A stretch of 64,000 bases of DNA from Microbacterium forte (GCF_031885415.1 NZ_CP116871.1:1674001-1738000), one strand, 5' to 3'. Shown: positions 1-7,690, counted from the stretch's first letter. The notes: generated by a model not told the origin, from the sequence alone. Program-made: numbers and translations.

Positions 1-354
1 GATCTGACGCAGCTCCGACCGCATCTGACGCAGGAACTGGTCGTTCGCCCCGGATGCCGCCGCGGCGGCGTCCGCGAGCAGCGAGTGCTGCAGCCGGAGC
101 ACGTCGCGGGCGGCGAGGGCATCGGTCATGGTTCCGTCGGTACCCAGATCCAGACGCGAGTTCGTCGCGTTGATCCGCCTGATAAGGTCGCGGAGCAGCA
201 GCAGATCGGCATCCGCCTGAACGAGAAGCGCGGCGGCATCCTCGGCGGGCTCCTCGCCCTCCTGGTACCTGGCGTTCGCGGTGATGCGCGCACGCAGCTG
301 CTCTATGCGGCGCTGCAGGTCTGCGCGGGCGGTGAGTGCCTCTGCGAGTTTCAT
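1..354 (-). CDS. DIP1984 family protein, 3' end cut by window
   Basis: The first 118 codons of a reverse-strand gene are visible and the C-terminus lies beyond the window edge. The protein begins MKLAEALTARADLQRR and continues with NARYQEGEEPAEDA and a long charged helix rich in Leu, Arg and Glu. This pattern matches the DIP1984 family, sometimes labelled septicolysin-like, which is a small all-helical cytoplasmic protein of unknown function. There is no signal peptide or membrane segment in the visible part. The ATG is the first start in frame and the family normally begins at MKLAEAL. The helical pattern suggests a coiled-coil oligomer. I infer nothing further about its role. Confidence 0.8.
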   Translation of the reverse strand, partial: MKLAEALTARADLQRRIEQLRARITANARYQEGEEPAEDAAALLVQADADLLLLRDLIRRINATNSRLDLGTDGTMTDALAARDVLRLQHSLLADAAAAASGANDQFLRQMRSELRQI

Positions 355-406
355 GACTTCATCCTGTCAGGGCGCCACCGTGTAACACAGCGTCACACGA
401 GCTGCG

Positions 407-715
407 TCAGCGAGAGCGCAGGAGAGCCGAGTGCTCCGGGTGCGCCTGGAACCAGTCGGAGACGTACCAGCACACCGCATCGACCTTGCGATCTCCGCGT
501 TCCTCGATGTCGGCGACAGCGCCCTCGACGAGGACACCCGCATAGCCGTGGCCGCGGAAAGTGGGGATCGTGAAGGCTCTCGTCAGGGCGATCGTGTGTC
601 CGTCGTCGCGGTAGTCGAGCACGCTCACGAGCTGCCCGTCTCTCATCAACGTGTACCGCGATGCGTCCTTCTCATCGGTGAGGAGGAAGCCTGCGGCGAG
701 GGTCGAAGTGGTCAT
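407..715 (-). CDS. small GNAT-family N-acetyltransferase (YjdJ-like)
   Basis: This 102-residue protein is the length of the minimal single-domain acetyltransferases of the YjdJ/NATD1 type. The acetyl-CoA binding segment is visible as TFRGHGYAGVLVEGAV near residues 52-67, preceded by the strand ALTRAFTIP and followed by the helix that ends in ADIEERG. The C-terminal WYVSDWFQAHPEH is also typical of the family. It probably acetylates a small molecule or protein amine in the cytoplasm, but the substrate cannot be read from sequence. It stands alone and diverges from the small transcription unit that begins near position 791. Confidence 0.8.
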   Translation of the reverse strand: MTTSTLAAGFLLTDEKDASRYTLMRDGQLVSVLDYRDDGHTIALTRAFTIPTFRGHGYAGVLVEGAVADIEERGDRKVDAVCWYVSDWFQAHPEHSALLRSR

Positions 716-754
716 CTGTCCACGTTACGCCCGCCTCCGGCACGGTCGGCCGTT

Positions 755-784
755 TTGACACGCCCGGACTTCTTCCGACATAAT
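755..784 (+). promoter_or_regulatory. sigma70-type promoter with leaderless geometry
   Basis: TTGACA at 755-760 is a perfect -35 box, followed by an 18-nt spacer and the -10 box CATAAT at 779-784. Six nucleotides (all C) separate the -10 box from the ATG at 791. The transcription start should therefore fall on or next to the A of that ATG, giving a leaderless mRNA. This is the best consensus promoter I see in the window. Confidence 0.75.
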
Positions 785-790
785 CCCCCC

Positions 791-892
791 ATGACTACCA
801 ACGCAAGCCCTTTGTCCGCCCAGGAGGCGAACAGGACTGCCGGGATGATGATGCCCGGTCGCGTTGGCATGTGTTGCCGAATGTGTCGCTGA
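791..892 (+). CDS. leaderless Met/Cys-rich short ORF (candidate leader peptide)
   Basis: This is a 33-codon ORF whose ATG sits at the predicted transcription start of a consensus promoter. The first half (TTNASPLSAQEANRTAG) is ordinary. The second half reads MMMPGRVGMCCRMCR, so eight of the last 15 residues contain sulphur. The stop codon lies 152 nt before a winged-helix regulator gene on the same strand, with no other gene between them. Cysteine-rich leaderless short ORFs act as cysteine-responsive attenuators in mycobacteria, and this ORF looks like that class in layout. I see only a weak hairpin (922-926 with 932-936) and no obvious terminator after it, so the mechanism is unproven. A second 30-codon frame at 939-1031 ends just before the downstream gene, but nothing supports it. 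Confidence 0.55.
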   Translation: MTTNASPLSAQEANRTAGMMMPGRVGMCCRMCR

Positions 893-1044
893 ACGAACAG
901 CCACTCCGTCTGACCTGACTTCTCGCGATCTGCGAGGTATGGGTCATCGAGCATCCACCCTTTGCTCGCTCTTCCGGCTCGCCCGGTCATTCATGCAACG
1001 CATCAGAGCCTCTTCCCGGCTCACGTCCTGAGGACTTCATCATC

Positions 1045-1749
1045 ATGTCGAACACCGCACTTCTCGAGCGTCCCGCCGCCACCGCCGCCGTCCGCACCGC
1101 CGCTCCGGCGCCCGCCGCAGCCCCGCTCGATGCAGATCTTCCCGCTGTCCGCTCGCCCCGCGGCTTCGCCCTCTATGTCGGCCTCGACGAGATCAAGGCC
1201 GCAGAAGCCGGAGTCAGCCTCCCGCTCCTCGTCGACGCGCTGCGTCGCACTCTCGCCGAGCTCGCTCCCGGCGCCGAGACGCACGCCACCGTCGCGCTCG
1301 CCCCGCACGGCTCGGGAGGTCGCGACCTCGACGTCGTGCGTCTCGCACTGCACGAGCCCGGTGCGATCGCCCGCACCAAGGCCGCCGCCGAGGAGGAGAC
1401 CACCGACGAGGAGGGCGGCGTCGTCGTCGACATCTCGCGCAAGCGCGTCCTGATCGACGGAGAATCCGCAGCCTTCACCTACAAGGAGTTCGAGCTGCTG
1501 CAGTACCTCGTGCTCCGCGAAGGACGCACGATCGAGCGCAGCGAACTCGTCTCCGCACTGTGGCAGGCGCAGGACGACGAGACCCCCGGCGAGCGCACCA
1601 TCGACGTGCATGTTCGGCGTCTGCGCGCGAAGCTCGGCCGCTACGAGGACATCGTCCGCACCGTGCGCGGCATCGGCTACCGCTTCGACCGTCACGCCGA
1701 CGTCGTCATCCGCTACGGCCACGGCACACCCTCGCCCGACCGCTTCTGA
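1045..1749 (+). CDS. winged-helix DNA-binding protein (OmpR/PhoB-type C-terminal domain, no receiver)
   Basis: The 234-residue protein has a C-terminal OmpR/PhoB-type winged helix (about residues 130-222). Visible landmarks are FTYKEFELLQYL, the recognition region ERTIDVHVRRLRAKL, and the wing IVRTVRGIGYRF. The N-terminus is Ala/Pro-rich (about 1-35), followed by a 75-residue alpha/beta region that is not a response-regulator receiver: no acidic triad or phospho-Asp can be seen. It is therefore an orphan DNA-binding protein, probably a transcription regulator controlled by something other than phosphorylation. A GAGGA ribosome site lies 10 nt before the ATG. It is the only gene downstream of the Met/Cys-rich short ORF and may share its transcript. 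The target genes are unknown. Confidence 0.8.
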   Translation: MSNTALLERPAATAAVRTAAPAPAAAPLDADLPAVRSPRGFALYVGLDEIKAAEAGVSLPLLVDALRRTLAELAPGAETHATVALAPHGSGGRDLDVVRLALHEPGAIARTKAAAEEETTDEEGGVVVDISRKRVLIDGESAAFTYKEFELLQYLVLREGRTIERSELVSALWQAQDDETPGERTIDVHVRRLRAKLGRYEDIVRTVRGIGYRFDRHADVVIRYGHGTPSPDRF

Positions 1750-1784
1750 TCCGAGTGTCAGCCCCGCCACGTATCGTGGGGCGC

Positions 1785-2744
1785 ATGACCCTGACCGCGG
1801 ATGCCGGAGCCGCCGACGCGGCTTCTCAGAGCGCACCGCGGGAGACCGTGTATCGGCCGACCGCACCCGTCGATCTCCGCGCGACGGTCGGCATGCTGCG
1901 GCGAGGCCCCGGGGACCCCACCATGGTCTGCGACGGTCCGGTGATCTGGCGCACTCTCCGAACTCCGCTCGGCCCTGCGACGCTGGCGCTGCGCGCGCAG
2001 AGCGGAGAGATCAAGGCCACCGCGTGGGGCCGCGGAGCCGAGCACGCACTCGACACCGTGCCCGACCTGTGCGGCGCCCGAGACGACCCGTCGGGTTTCG
2101 ATCCCTCGCTCCATCCCCTGATCTCCGAGGTGGCCCGCCGTGCGCCCGGCATCCGCCTGGCTCGCACCGGCGTCGTGTTCGACGCTCTCGCCTGCGCCAT
2201 CATCGAGCAGAAGGTGACGGGTCTCGAGGCGTTCCGCGCCTGGAGGCTGCTCGTCACGAAGTTCGGCGAGCGCGCACCCGGTCCGACCCCGCGGCCGATG
2301 CACGCCGCCCCGACCGCAGAGCAATGGCGTCGCATCCCCTCGTGGGACTGGCATCGGGTCGCGGTGCAGCCGCCGCAGTCGAAGACCGTCGTGCGCGTCG
2401 CCGAGCGGGCGGAAAGCATCTCGCGCGCGCTTCTGGCCGCACCCGGCGGCGACGAGCGTGACCGCGTCCTGACGAGCTTCCCCGGCGTGGGTGTGTGGAC
2501 CTCGGCCGAGACGCGCATCCGGGCGCTGGGCGATCCGGATGCGGTGAGCGTCGGCGACTACCACCTCGCACATCAGGTGGGATACGCCCTCACCGGCCAC
2601 CGCACCGATGACGAAGGGATGCTCGACCTGCTCGCCCCCTGGGCGGGGCACCGGCAGCGCGTGATCCGTCTCATCTTCGCGAGCAGGGTGAGCGAGCCCC
2701 GACGAGGGCCACGGCTCTCTCCCGAAGATCACCGCACTCGCTGA
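1785..2744 (+). CDS. DNA-3-methyladenine glycosylase-like protein (HhH-GPD superfamily)
   Basis: The 319-residue protein is an AlkA-like base-excision glycosylase. The helix-hairpin-helix motif is visible as LTSFPGVGVWTSAETR around residues 229-244. The catalytic Asp follows in SVGDYHL near residue 258, the expected spacing. The central helical segment VVFDALACAIIEQKVTG is characteristic of this family. It should remove alkylated bases from DNA in the cytoplasm. I chose the ATG directly after TATCGT (1772-1777), a plausible -10 box seven nt before the start that implies a leaderless mRNA. The longer upstream frame only overlaps the preceding regulator. There is no operon partner. Confidence 0.85.
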   Translation: MTLTADAGAADAASQSAPRETVYRPTAPVDLRATVGMLRRGPGDPTMVCDGPVIWRTLRTPLGPATLALRAQSGEIKATAWGRGAEHALDTVPDLCGARDDPSGFDPSLHPLISEVARRAPGIRLARTGVVFDALACAIIEQKVTGLEAFRAWRLLVTKFGERAPGPTPRPMHAAPTAEQWRRIPSWDWHRVAVQPPQSKTVVRVAERAESISRALLAAPGGDERDRVLTSFPGVGVWTSAETRIRALGDPDAVSVGDYHLAHQVGYALTGHRTDDEGMLDLLAPWAGHRQRVIRLIFASRVSEPRRGPRLSPEDHRTR

Positions 2745-2781
2745 CCTCCCGTGGCGGGCGGATCGCCTTTAGGCTGAGCCC

Positions 2782-2979
2782 ATGTCGCGCAACGCACTCC
2801 GCTTCTCCGTCACCGCAGGTCTTCTCATCGTCGGTGTCGTGATCGGCCTGATCTTCCAGAACGTCTGGCTCGGCATCCTGCTCGCCGCGATCGTCTGGCT
2901 GGGCTGGTTCATCGGCTACGAATCCCGCCGGGGCCGCAATGCCGGCGTCAACGACGAGGACCACGGCGTCGAGCTCTGA
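2782..2979 (+). CDS. small two-helix membrane protein
   Basis: This 65-residue protein has two closely spaced hydrophobic segments, FSVTAGLLIVGVVIGLIF (about 8-25) and LGILLAAIVWLGWFIGY (about 30-46). They are followed by a short charged tail, YESRRGRNAGVNDEDH. The positive-inside rule puts both ends in the cytoplasm. No family can be named with confidence. TAGGCT at 2770-2775 lies six nt before the ATG, so the gene may be leaderless. It converges on the siderophore transporter operon with only three nt between the stop codons. Confidence 0.65.
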   Translation: MSRNALRFSVTAGLLIVGVVIGLIFQNVWLGILLAAIVWLGWFIGYESRRGRNAGVNDEDHGVEL

Positions 2980-2982
2980 GCG

Positions 2983-3738
2983 TCAGTAGTAGACGGCGAG
3001 AGGACCGGAGGGCCCCTCGACCACCTGCACGGACGTGTCGAACACGCGGGTGAGCACCTCACCGGTCATGATCGCGGAGGGAGGGCCGAACTCCACCACC
3101 TCACCGTCTTTCATGGCACAGATATGGTCGGCGTAATGACCTGCGAAGTTGATGTCGTGCAGGACGATGACGATCGTGCGCCCGAGCTCTTCGGCCGCAC
3201 GACGCAGGTGCTTCATCATCTGCACGGCATGCTTCATGTCGAGGTTGTTGAGCGGCTCGTCGAGCAGCACGAACTCGGTGTCCTGCGCCAGCACCATCGC
3301 GACGTAGGCTCGCTGCCGCTGGCCTCCGGAGAGCTCGTCGAGGTAGCGCCCTTCCAGGTCGCCGAGGTCGAGGAAGTCGATCGCCCTGCTGATGATCTCC
3401 TCGTCAGCGCGGGTCAAGCGGCCCTGCGAGTGCGGGAAGCGCCCGAAACCGACGAGCTGGCGCACGGTGAGCCGCGTGACGAAGTGGTTCTCCTGGCGGA
3501 GCACCGAGACGATCTTGGCGAGGTCCTTCGACTTCGTGGTCGCGACGTCGTATCCGGCGATCTCGATCGCCCCGGCGTCCATGCCGCCGAGCCGACCGAT
3601 CATCGTCAGCAGCGTCGACTTGCCCGCTCCGTTGGGACCGATCAGCGCCGTGATGCCCCCGGCGGGGATCCGGAGATCAACGGGGCCGATCGCGACCTGG
3701 TCGCTGTAGTCGCGGCGGACGCCCTCGAGTGTGATCAC
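2983..3738 (-). CDS. ferric-siderophore ABC transporter ATP-binding protein
   Basis: This 251-residue ATPase powers import of an iron-siderophore complex. The Walker A motif GPNGAGKST is at residues 34-42. The signature LSGGQRQRAYVAMVLAQ is followed by the Walker B segment FVLLDEPLNNLD and the H-loop in VLHDINFAGHYAD. The length and the ending VEFGPPSAIMTGEVLTRVF match the YclP/FatE/CeuD branch. The GTG start overlaps the stop of the upstream permease by four bases (GTGA) and has an AGGGCAGG ribosome site. A longer upstream reading is only the permease frame shadow. It is the last gene of an operon running lipoprotein, permease, permease, ATPase. Confidence 0.92.
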   Translation of the reverse strand: MITLEGVRRDYSDQVAIGPVDLRIPAGGITALIGPNGAGKSTLLTMIGRLGGMDAGAIEIAGYDVATTKSKDLAKIVSVLRQENHFVTRLTVRQLVGFGRFPHSQGRLTRADEEIISRAIDFLDLGDLEGRYLDELSGGQRQRAYVAMVLAQDTEFVLLDEPLNNLDMKHAVQMMKHLRRAAEELGRTIVIVLHDINFAGHYADHICAMKDGEVVEFGPPSAIMTGEVLTRVFDTSVQVVEGPSGPLAVYY

Positions 3739-4760
3739 AGCCTGCCCTTTCTGAGGATGACGATGAGGAAGACGGTTCCGCCGACGAGCTCGATGAGGAT
3801 AGAGACCATCCCCTGCGCGTAGAAGACGTTCTTCATGACGAAATAGGCCCCGGCGAGGATCGTGAAGGCCGTGAGCACGGCCACCGGGAAGATGAGTCGA
3901 TGATCGTACGTGTCGGCGAACTGGTACGCGAGGGTCGCGACGAGGAATCCGAGGAACGTCATCGGACCGACCAGCGCGGTCGATGTCGCCATCAGCACGG
4001 CGACCAGGAAGAGCACCATGAAGAGCTCGCGCTTGTGGTCGAGGCCGAGCGAACGCGACACGTCGGGTCCGAGCGCGAGCAGGTTCAGCCTCCGGGACCT
4101 CATCCAGAGCAGCGCCGAGGCCGCGATGCACAGCGGAATGGCGAGCGGCAGGTACGACGCGTCGGCGTTCGAGACGTTGCCGAACAATCGCGCCGCGAGC
4201 ACATCGAACTCACTGGGCGTGAGCAGCCGCTGCATGAAGGTCGAGATCGCTCCGAGACCGCCGCCGATGATGATCCCGATGAGCAGCATGATCTGCAGGT
4301 TGCCGTAGCGCCCGGACAGCAGCCATCCGTAGAGCGCCATCGCAAGCCCCACCATGATGACGACCTGCAGGCCGAACTGCCAGACGCCCTGGATCGCCAC
4401 GAGACCGGCGACGCCGAACAGATACACCGTGGTGGTCTGCACGACGCGATACAGCGATTCGAATCCCATGATCGACGGCGTGATGATGCGGTTGTTGGTG
4501 ACCGTCTGGAAGCTCACGGTGGCGATCGCCTGCGCCACCGCGACCACGGCCATCACGGTCACGTTCGTCACGCGCAGCTTCGCGATGCGCCAGAATCCGG
4601 GTGATCCGATCGGCATCGGGTTCTCCCACGCGAGCAGAGCGAAGGCGAAGGCCACGGAGAGGGCGACGAGGATGCCGAGCACGATGACATATCGCCGTCG
4701 TGCGCGCGGAGTCGTGAAGGATCCGGAGGTGCGGGTGCCGGCCGCGATCGCCTCAGCCAC
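3735..4760 (-). CDS. ferric-siderophore ABC transporter permease (FecCD type), second subunit
   Basis: The 341-residue protein is an FecCD-type permease with about nine hydrophobic segments spread from residue 25 to the end. Family landmarks include TVTNNRIITPSIMGFESLY near residues 87-105, LGPDVSRSLGLDH in the cytoplasmic coupling region that contacts the ATPase, and VGPMTFLGFLVATLAYQF. It pairs with the adjacent 329-residue permease to form the membrane channel, as in YclNO/CeuBC-type importers. Its start lies inside the end of the upstream permease (eight-base overlap), and its stop overlaps the ATPase start. This tight coupling supports one polycistronic transcript. Confidence 0.92.
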   Translation of the reverse strand: MAEAIAAGTRTSGSFTTPRARRRYVIVLGILVALSVAFAFALLAWENPMPIGSPGFWRIAKLRVTNVTVMAVVAVAQAIATVSFQTVTNNRIITPSIMGFESLYRVVQTTTVYLFGVAGLVAIQGVWQFGLQVVIMVGLAMALYGWLLSGRYGNLQIMLLIGIIIGGGLGAISTFMQRLLTPSEFDVLAARLFGNVSNADASYLPLAIPLCIAASALLWMRSRRLNLLALGPDVSRSLGLDHKRELFMVLFLVAVLMATSTALVGPMTFLGFLVATLAYQFADTYDHRLIFPVAVLTAFTILAGAYFVMKNVFYAQGMVSILIELVGGTVFLIVILRKGRL

Positions 4761-5742
4761 GACGACGCTGCCTCAGCAGGAGCAGGATGAAGACGATCGC
4801 GCCGACGATGCCGAGGATCAGCGACACCGGCACCTCGAACGGCATGATGATCGTCCGTCCGATGATGTCGCAGACGGTGACGATCGCGATGCCGAGCAGG
4901 CAGACCCACGGCAGGTTGCTGCGCAGATCGTCGCCGCGGACCATCGAGACGATGTTCGGCACGATCAGCCCGAGGAAGGGAAGGTTGCCGACGATGACCG
5001 TGACCACGCCCGTGGTGACGGCGATGAGCACTGTTCCGAGCAGGATCACCCGGTTGTAGTCGACCCCGACGTTCGTCGCGATCTCCTCCCCCAGCCCGGC
5101 GATCGTGAGACGGTCGGCGACGACGAACACGACGACTCCGACGATCGCCACGATCCAGAGCATCTCGTACTGCCCTCGGAGCACCGATGTGAAGCTGCCC
5201 GCGAACCAGACGCCGATGGCCTGCAGCGAGTCGGTCACGAGTGCGAAGTAGGTCGACACCGATCCGACGACGGCACCCAGCATGATGCCGACGATCGGGA
5301 CGATGAGAGACGACTTCAGCGAGACGCGGCGCAGGAAGGCGAAGAACACCATGGTGCCGATGAAGGCCGCGATGATGGCGCCTGCCATCCTCAGCGGGAT
5401 CGAGGGGTTCGGCACGAGCACCATGACCGTCAGCAGACCGAGGCCCGCCCATTCGGTGGTGCCGGTGGTGGTCGGCTCGACGAAGCGGTTCTGAGTGAGG
5501 AGCTGCATCACCAGCCCCGCCATCGCCATGGCGGCGCCCGCGAGGACGAGGGCTACCGTGCGCGGGACCCGGGTGATCTGGAACATCTCGGCACCGTCGG
5601 CGGCTCCCGCGATGTCGTAGACGCCTGTGAACAGGGACACGACGAGAAGTGCGAGGACGACGAGGATGCCGACGAGGAGCTTGACGTCGAAGAGCCGCCC
5701 GGCAGACCGGGGCGGCTCGGTGGAGAACGCGGTGCGAGACAT
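4753..5742 (-). CDS. ferric-siderophore ABC transporter permease (FecCD type), first subunit
   Basis: The 329-residue protein is the first of two FecCD-type permeases, with around nine transmembrane helices beginning at KLLVGILVVLALLVVSLF (about 22-39). Diagnostic segments are VPRTVALVLAGAAMAMAGL, the coupling loop EIATNVGVDYNRVILLG, and GNLPFLGLIVPNIVSMVRG. It works as a heterodimer with the next gene to move an iron chelate across the membrane. A 52-nt gap containing a strong hairpin (5757-5788) separates it from the lipoprotein gene upstream, whereas the two downstream junctions overlap. Expression should therefore be lower than that of the lipoprotein. Confidence 0.92.
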   Translation of the reverse strand: MSRTAFSTEPPRSAGRLFDVKLLVGILVVLALLVVSLFTGVYDIAGAADGAEMFQITRVPRTVALVLAGAAMAMAGLVMQLLTQNRFVEPTTTGTTEWAGLGLLTVMVLVPNPSIPLRMAGAIIAAFIGTMVFFAFLRRVSLKSSLIVPIVGIMLGAVVGSVSTYFALVTDSLQAIGVWFAGSFTSVLRGQYEMLWIVAIVGVVVFVVADRLTIAGLGEEIATNVGVDYNRVILLGTVLIAVTTGVVTVIVGNLPFLGLIVPNIVSMVRGDDLRSNLPWVCLLGIAIVTVCDIIGRTIIMPFEVPVSLILGIVGAIVFILLLLRQRRRG

Positions 5743-5756
5743 CGTGAGTCGCCGGC

Positions 5757-5788
5757 CGGCGGCATCCGCCCTCGAGCGGATGCCGCCG
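5757..5788 (-). other. intercistronic hairpin between siderophore lipoprotein and permease genes
   Basis: A perfect 13-bp inverted repeat pairs 5757-5769 with 5776-5788 around a six-base loop. It lies in the 52-nt gap after the lipoprotein stop codon. There is no U-tract. It therefore looks like an mRNA-stabilising or partial-termination stem that would favour the binding-protein message over the permease message. Confidence 0.55.
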
Positions 5789-5794
5789 AGCGGA

Positions 5795-6787
5795 CTACTT
5801 CTGGGCGGCCTCGAGGGCGTCGGCGAGGTCGTTCAGGAACGTCGTGTACGTCTGGATGCCCTCGTTGAGGTAGGTGTCGGTGGGCATGTAGACGATCTGC
5901 TCGTCAGCGACTGCCGTGACGCCGGCGAGCGCCTCGGAGCTCTCGAGGATCTCGGATGCCTGCACGTAGTCGGGGGTCTCTGCGGCGAACACGGCGTCGC
6001 GGTCGAGCACGAGAAGCCAGTCGGGGTTCGAGGCGGCGATCGCCTCGACCGAGATGTCGTCGCCCTGATGGTCGTCCGAGGCATCGGCGACCTCGAGCGC
6101 CGGGGTCAGGCCGAGGATGTCGTAGATCGGTCCGAGCGAGCGGCCCACGGTCGGTGCCAGATACCCGATCTCGCCGCCCGAGGTGTTCACGGCCATGACG
6201 GTGTCGGCGTCGTCGTAGGCGGCCTTCGCCCGCTCCACCGCCGCGTCGAAATCGTCGACCAGTGACTGCGCCTCGTCCTGCTTGCCGAAGATCTCGCCGA
6301 GCACGGTCACCTGTCGCTTGAGCTCGTCGTCGAAGGGCTCGCCCTCGCGAGGCTCGAGATCGATGATCGTCGCCTCAGGCACGAGTTCGGCGATGGCCTC
6401 GTTGTGCTGCGTGAAGCGCTGTCCGCTGATGATGAGGTCGGGTTCGACGGCGACGATCGCCTCGAGGTCGGGCTCGCTGTGCAGGCCGATGTCGACGATC
6501 GAGTCGTCGTCGAGGTACGACACCGTGTCGGGCATGAGCGCGACCGCACCGGCCGAGAGCTCGACTCCCCAGTCGGAGAGCGTCTGGAACGTGCGGTTGT
6601 CCAGTGCGACCACGGATGCGGGAGGCGTGGCGATCTCGTGCGATCCGGTGTTGTCCTCGATCGTGACCGAGTCGGCGGCCGGGGCGGTCTCGGCCGGCTC
6701 GGCTTCGGCTCCGGAGGCGCAGCCCGCGAGGGCGAGAAGGCCGACGAGACCGACGCTCGTGGCGCTGAGGATTCTGGGCATGGACAT
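5795..6787 (-). CDS. siderophore-binding lipoprotein of iron ABC transporter
   Basis: This 330-residue protein has a lipoprotein signal peptide ending in the lipobox LALAGC, with Cys23 as the lipidated residue. An acidic linker EAEPAETAPAADS follows. The mature part is a periplasmic-binding (TroA/PF01497) fold with the markers SVVALDNRTFQTLSDWGVE, EPDLIISGQRFTQHNEAI and NPDWLLVLDRDAV. It captures a ferric siderophore outside the membrane and delivers it to the two permeases, as YclQ, FatB or CeuE do. It is the first gene of the operon. Iron-responsive control is likely because two DtxR/IdeR-like boxes lie in the divergent region upstream. Confidence 0.92.
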   Translation of the reverse strand: MSMPRILSATSVGLVGLLALAGCASGAEAEPAETAPAADSVTIEDNTGSHEIATPPASVVALDNRTFQTLSDWGVELSAGAVALMPDTVSYLDDDSIVDIGLHSEPDLEAIVAVEPDLIISGQRFTQHNEAIAELVPEATIIDLEPREGEPFDDELKRQVTVLGEIFGKQDEAQSLVDDFDAAVERAKAAYDDADTVMAVNTSGGEIGYLAPTVGRSLGPIYDILGLTPALEVADASDDHQGDDISVEAIAASNPDWLLVLDRDAVFAAETPDYVQASEILESSEALAGVTAVADEQIVYMPTDTYLNEGIQTYTTFLNDLADALEAAQK

Positions 6788-6836
6788 GGAGAGACTCCTG
6801 TTCTGCGGTGGTGAGTGCGCGCGGGCGGCGCGGGAC

Positions 6837-6866
6837 AGGCGGAGTTAGGCTCCCCTAACTCCGCCT
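6837..6866. promoter_or_regulatory. 13-bp palindrome containing a DtxR/IdeR-like iron box
   Basis: AGGCGGAGTTAGG (6837-6849) and its exact complement CCTAACTCCGCCT (6854-6866) flank four bases. On the minus strand the 19-mer spanning 6858-6840 begins TTAGGGGAGCCTAAC, which matches the DtxR/IdeR consensus (TTAGGTTAGCCTAACCTAA) at about 13 positions. TTGGAG and TAACTC on the minus strand could be the -35 and -10 boxes of the lipoprotein operon. The operator would then sit across that promoter. Confidence 0.6.
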
Positions 6867-6871
6867 CCAAG

Positions 6872-6890
6872 ATAGGTTAGCCTTACTTTA
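6872..6890 (+). promoter_or_regulatory. DtxR/IdeR-like iron box at the siderophore reductase start
   Basis: The 19 bases beginning ATAGGTTAGCCTTAC match the DtxR/IdeR consensus at 15 of 19 positions and end on the A of the reductase start codon. A DtxR-type repressor loaded with Fe(II) would block transcription or translation initiation here, and could also affect the divergent importer operon. The regulator itself is not in the window. Confidence 0.75.
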
Positions 6891-7657
6891 TGAGCGATAC
6901 GAAATCCGGCTTCTCCATCGAGCGCCGAGGCCTCGATCTGCGCTTCCGCACCGTCACGCTGAGCGCCCGGGAATGGCTGGCATCCGACTTCGTGCGTGTG
7001 CGCCTCACGGGCGGCGACCTCGAGGGCTTCGACTCCCCGGGCTCCGACGACCACATGCGTCTGTTCTTCCCCTCCGGCCCGGTGGGATCGGTCGAGGAGA
7101 TGCGGGCTGCACCGAGTCGTGAGTACACACCTCTGGCCTGGGGCGCGGACTGGTTGGACGTCGAGTTCGCCGTGCACGGCGATTCGGGTGTCGCAGCCCC
7201 CTGGGCGGCGACTGCTGCTCTCGGGTCATCGATCGGCGTCGGCGGGCCCCGCGGGTCGGCGGTGCTGAACGGCACCCCCGGCTCCTGGCTGCTCGCCGGA
7301 GATGAGACGGCCATCCCCGCCATCCGACGCTTCGCGGCGCTCATCCCCGCCGGCGTCGCCGCTCGAATCGTGGTCGAGACGGTCTCGGCCGGGCGTGAGA
7401 TCGACATCGAAGCCCCTGTCGACATCGAATGGCTGCATCGCGGCGATGCTCCCTCTGGCTCCGCGCTCGTCTCGTTCCTCGACGACCTGGCGGTGGAAGA
7501 TGCGATCGGCGACGACCCGTTCGTGTTCATCGCGGCCGAACAGTCGATCGTCAAACCGGGACGCGCGTTGCTGGACCGCTGGGGCATCGACTCCGCGAAC
7601 GCCGTGGTCAAGGGCTACTGGAAGCGCGGCGAAGCCGAGTACCACGCGCCGCACTAG
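6890..7657 (+). CDS. siderophore-interacting protein (FAD-dependent ferric-siderophore reductase)
   Basis: The 255-residue cytoplasmic flavoprotein belongs to the SIP/ViuB family, which reduces Fe(III) in imported siderophores to release Fe(II). The FAD-binding motif appears as PSREYTPLAWG around residues 74-84. The NAD(P)H-binding half includes GSWLLAGDETAIPAIRR and VFIAAEQSIVKPGRALL. The C-terminal NAVVKGYWKRGEAEYH is typical of the family. It diverges from the siderophore importer operon, which supplies its substrate. The start codon touches the iron box, so both sides should be induced when iron is scarce. Confidence 0.92.
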   Translation: MSDTKSGFSIERRGLDLRFRTVTLSAREWLASDFVRVRLTGGDLEGFDSPGSDDHMRLFFPSGPVGSVEEMRAAPSREYTPLAWGADWLDVEFAVHGDSGVAAPWAATAALGSSIGVGGPRGSAVLNGTPGSWLLAGDETAIPAIRRFAALIPAGVAARIVVETVSAGREIDIEAPVDIEWLHRGDAPSGSALVSFLDDLAVEDAIGDDPFVFIAAEQSIVKPGRALLDRWGIDSANAVVKGYWKRGEAEYHAPH

Positions 7658-7690
7658 TGCCGCGCGTGCCTCGACTGGAAGACTGGACGC

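Noticed and set aside
939..1031. A 30-codon frame between the Met/Cys short ORF and the winged-helix gene
   Set aside because: It has only a weak ribosome-site-like stretch (GCGAGG) and ordinary composition; its stop near the next ribosome site could be chance.
1021..1866. A 281-codon minus-strand frame opposite the winged-helix regulator
   Set aside because: No domain signature, and it overlaps a real gene and its neighbour's start.
4354..5868. A 504-codon plus-strand frame opposite the siderophore permeases
   Set aside because: It has the Asp/Arg/His-rich composition of antisense high-GC frames and crosses two genuine permease genes.
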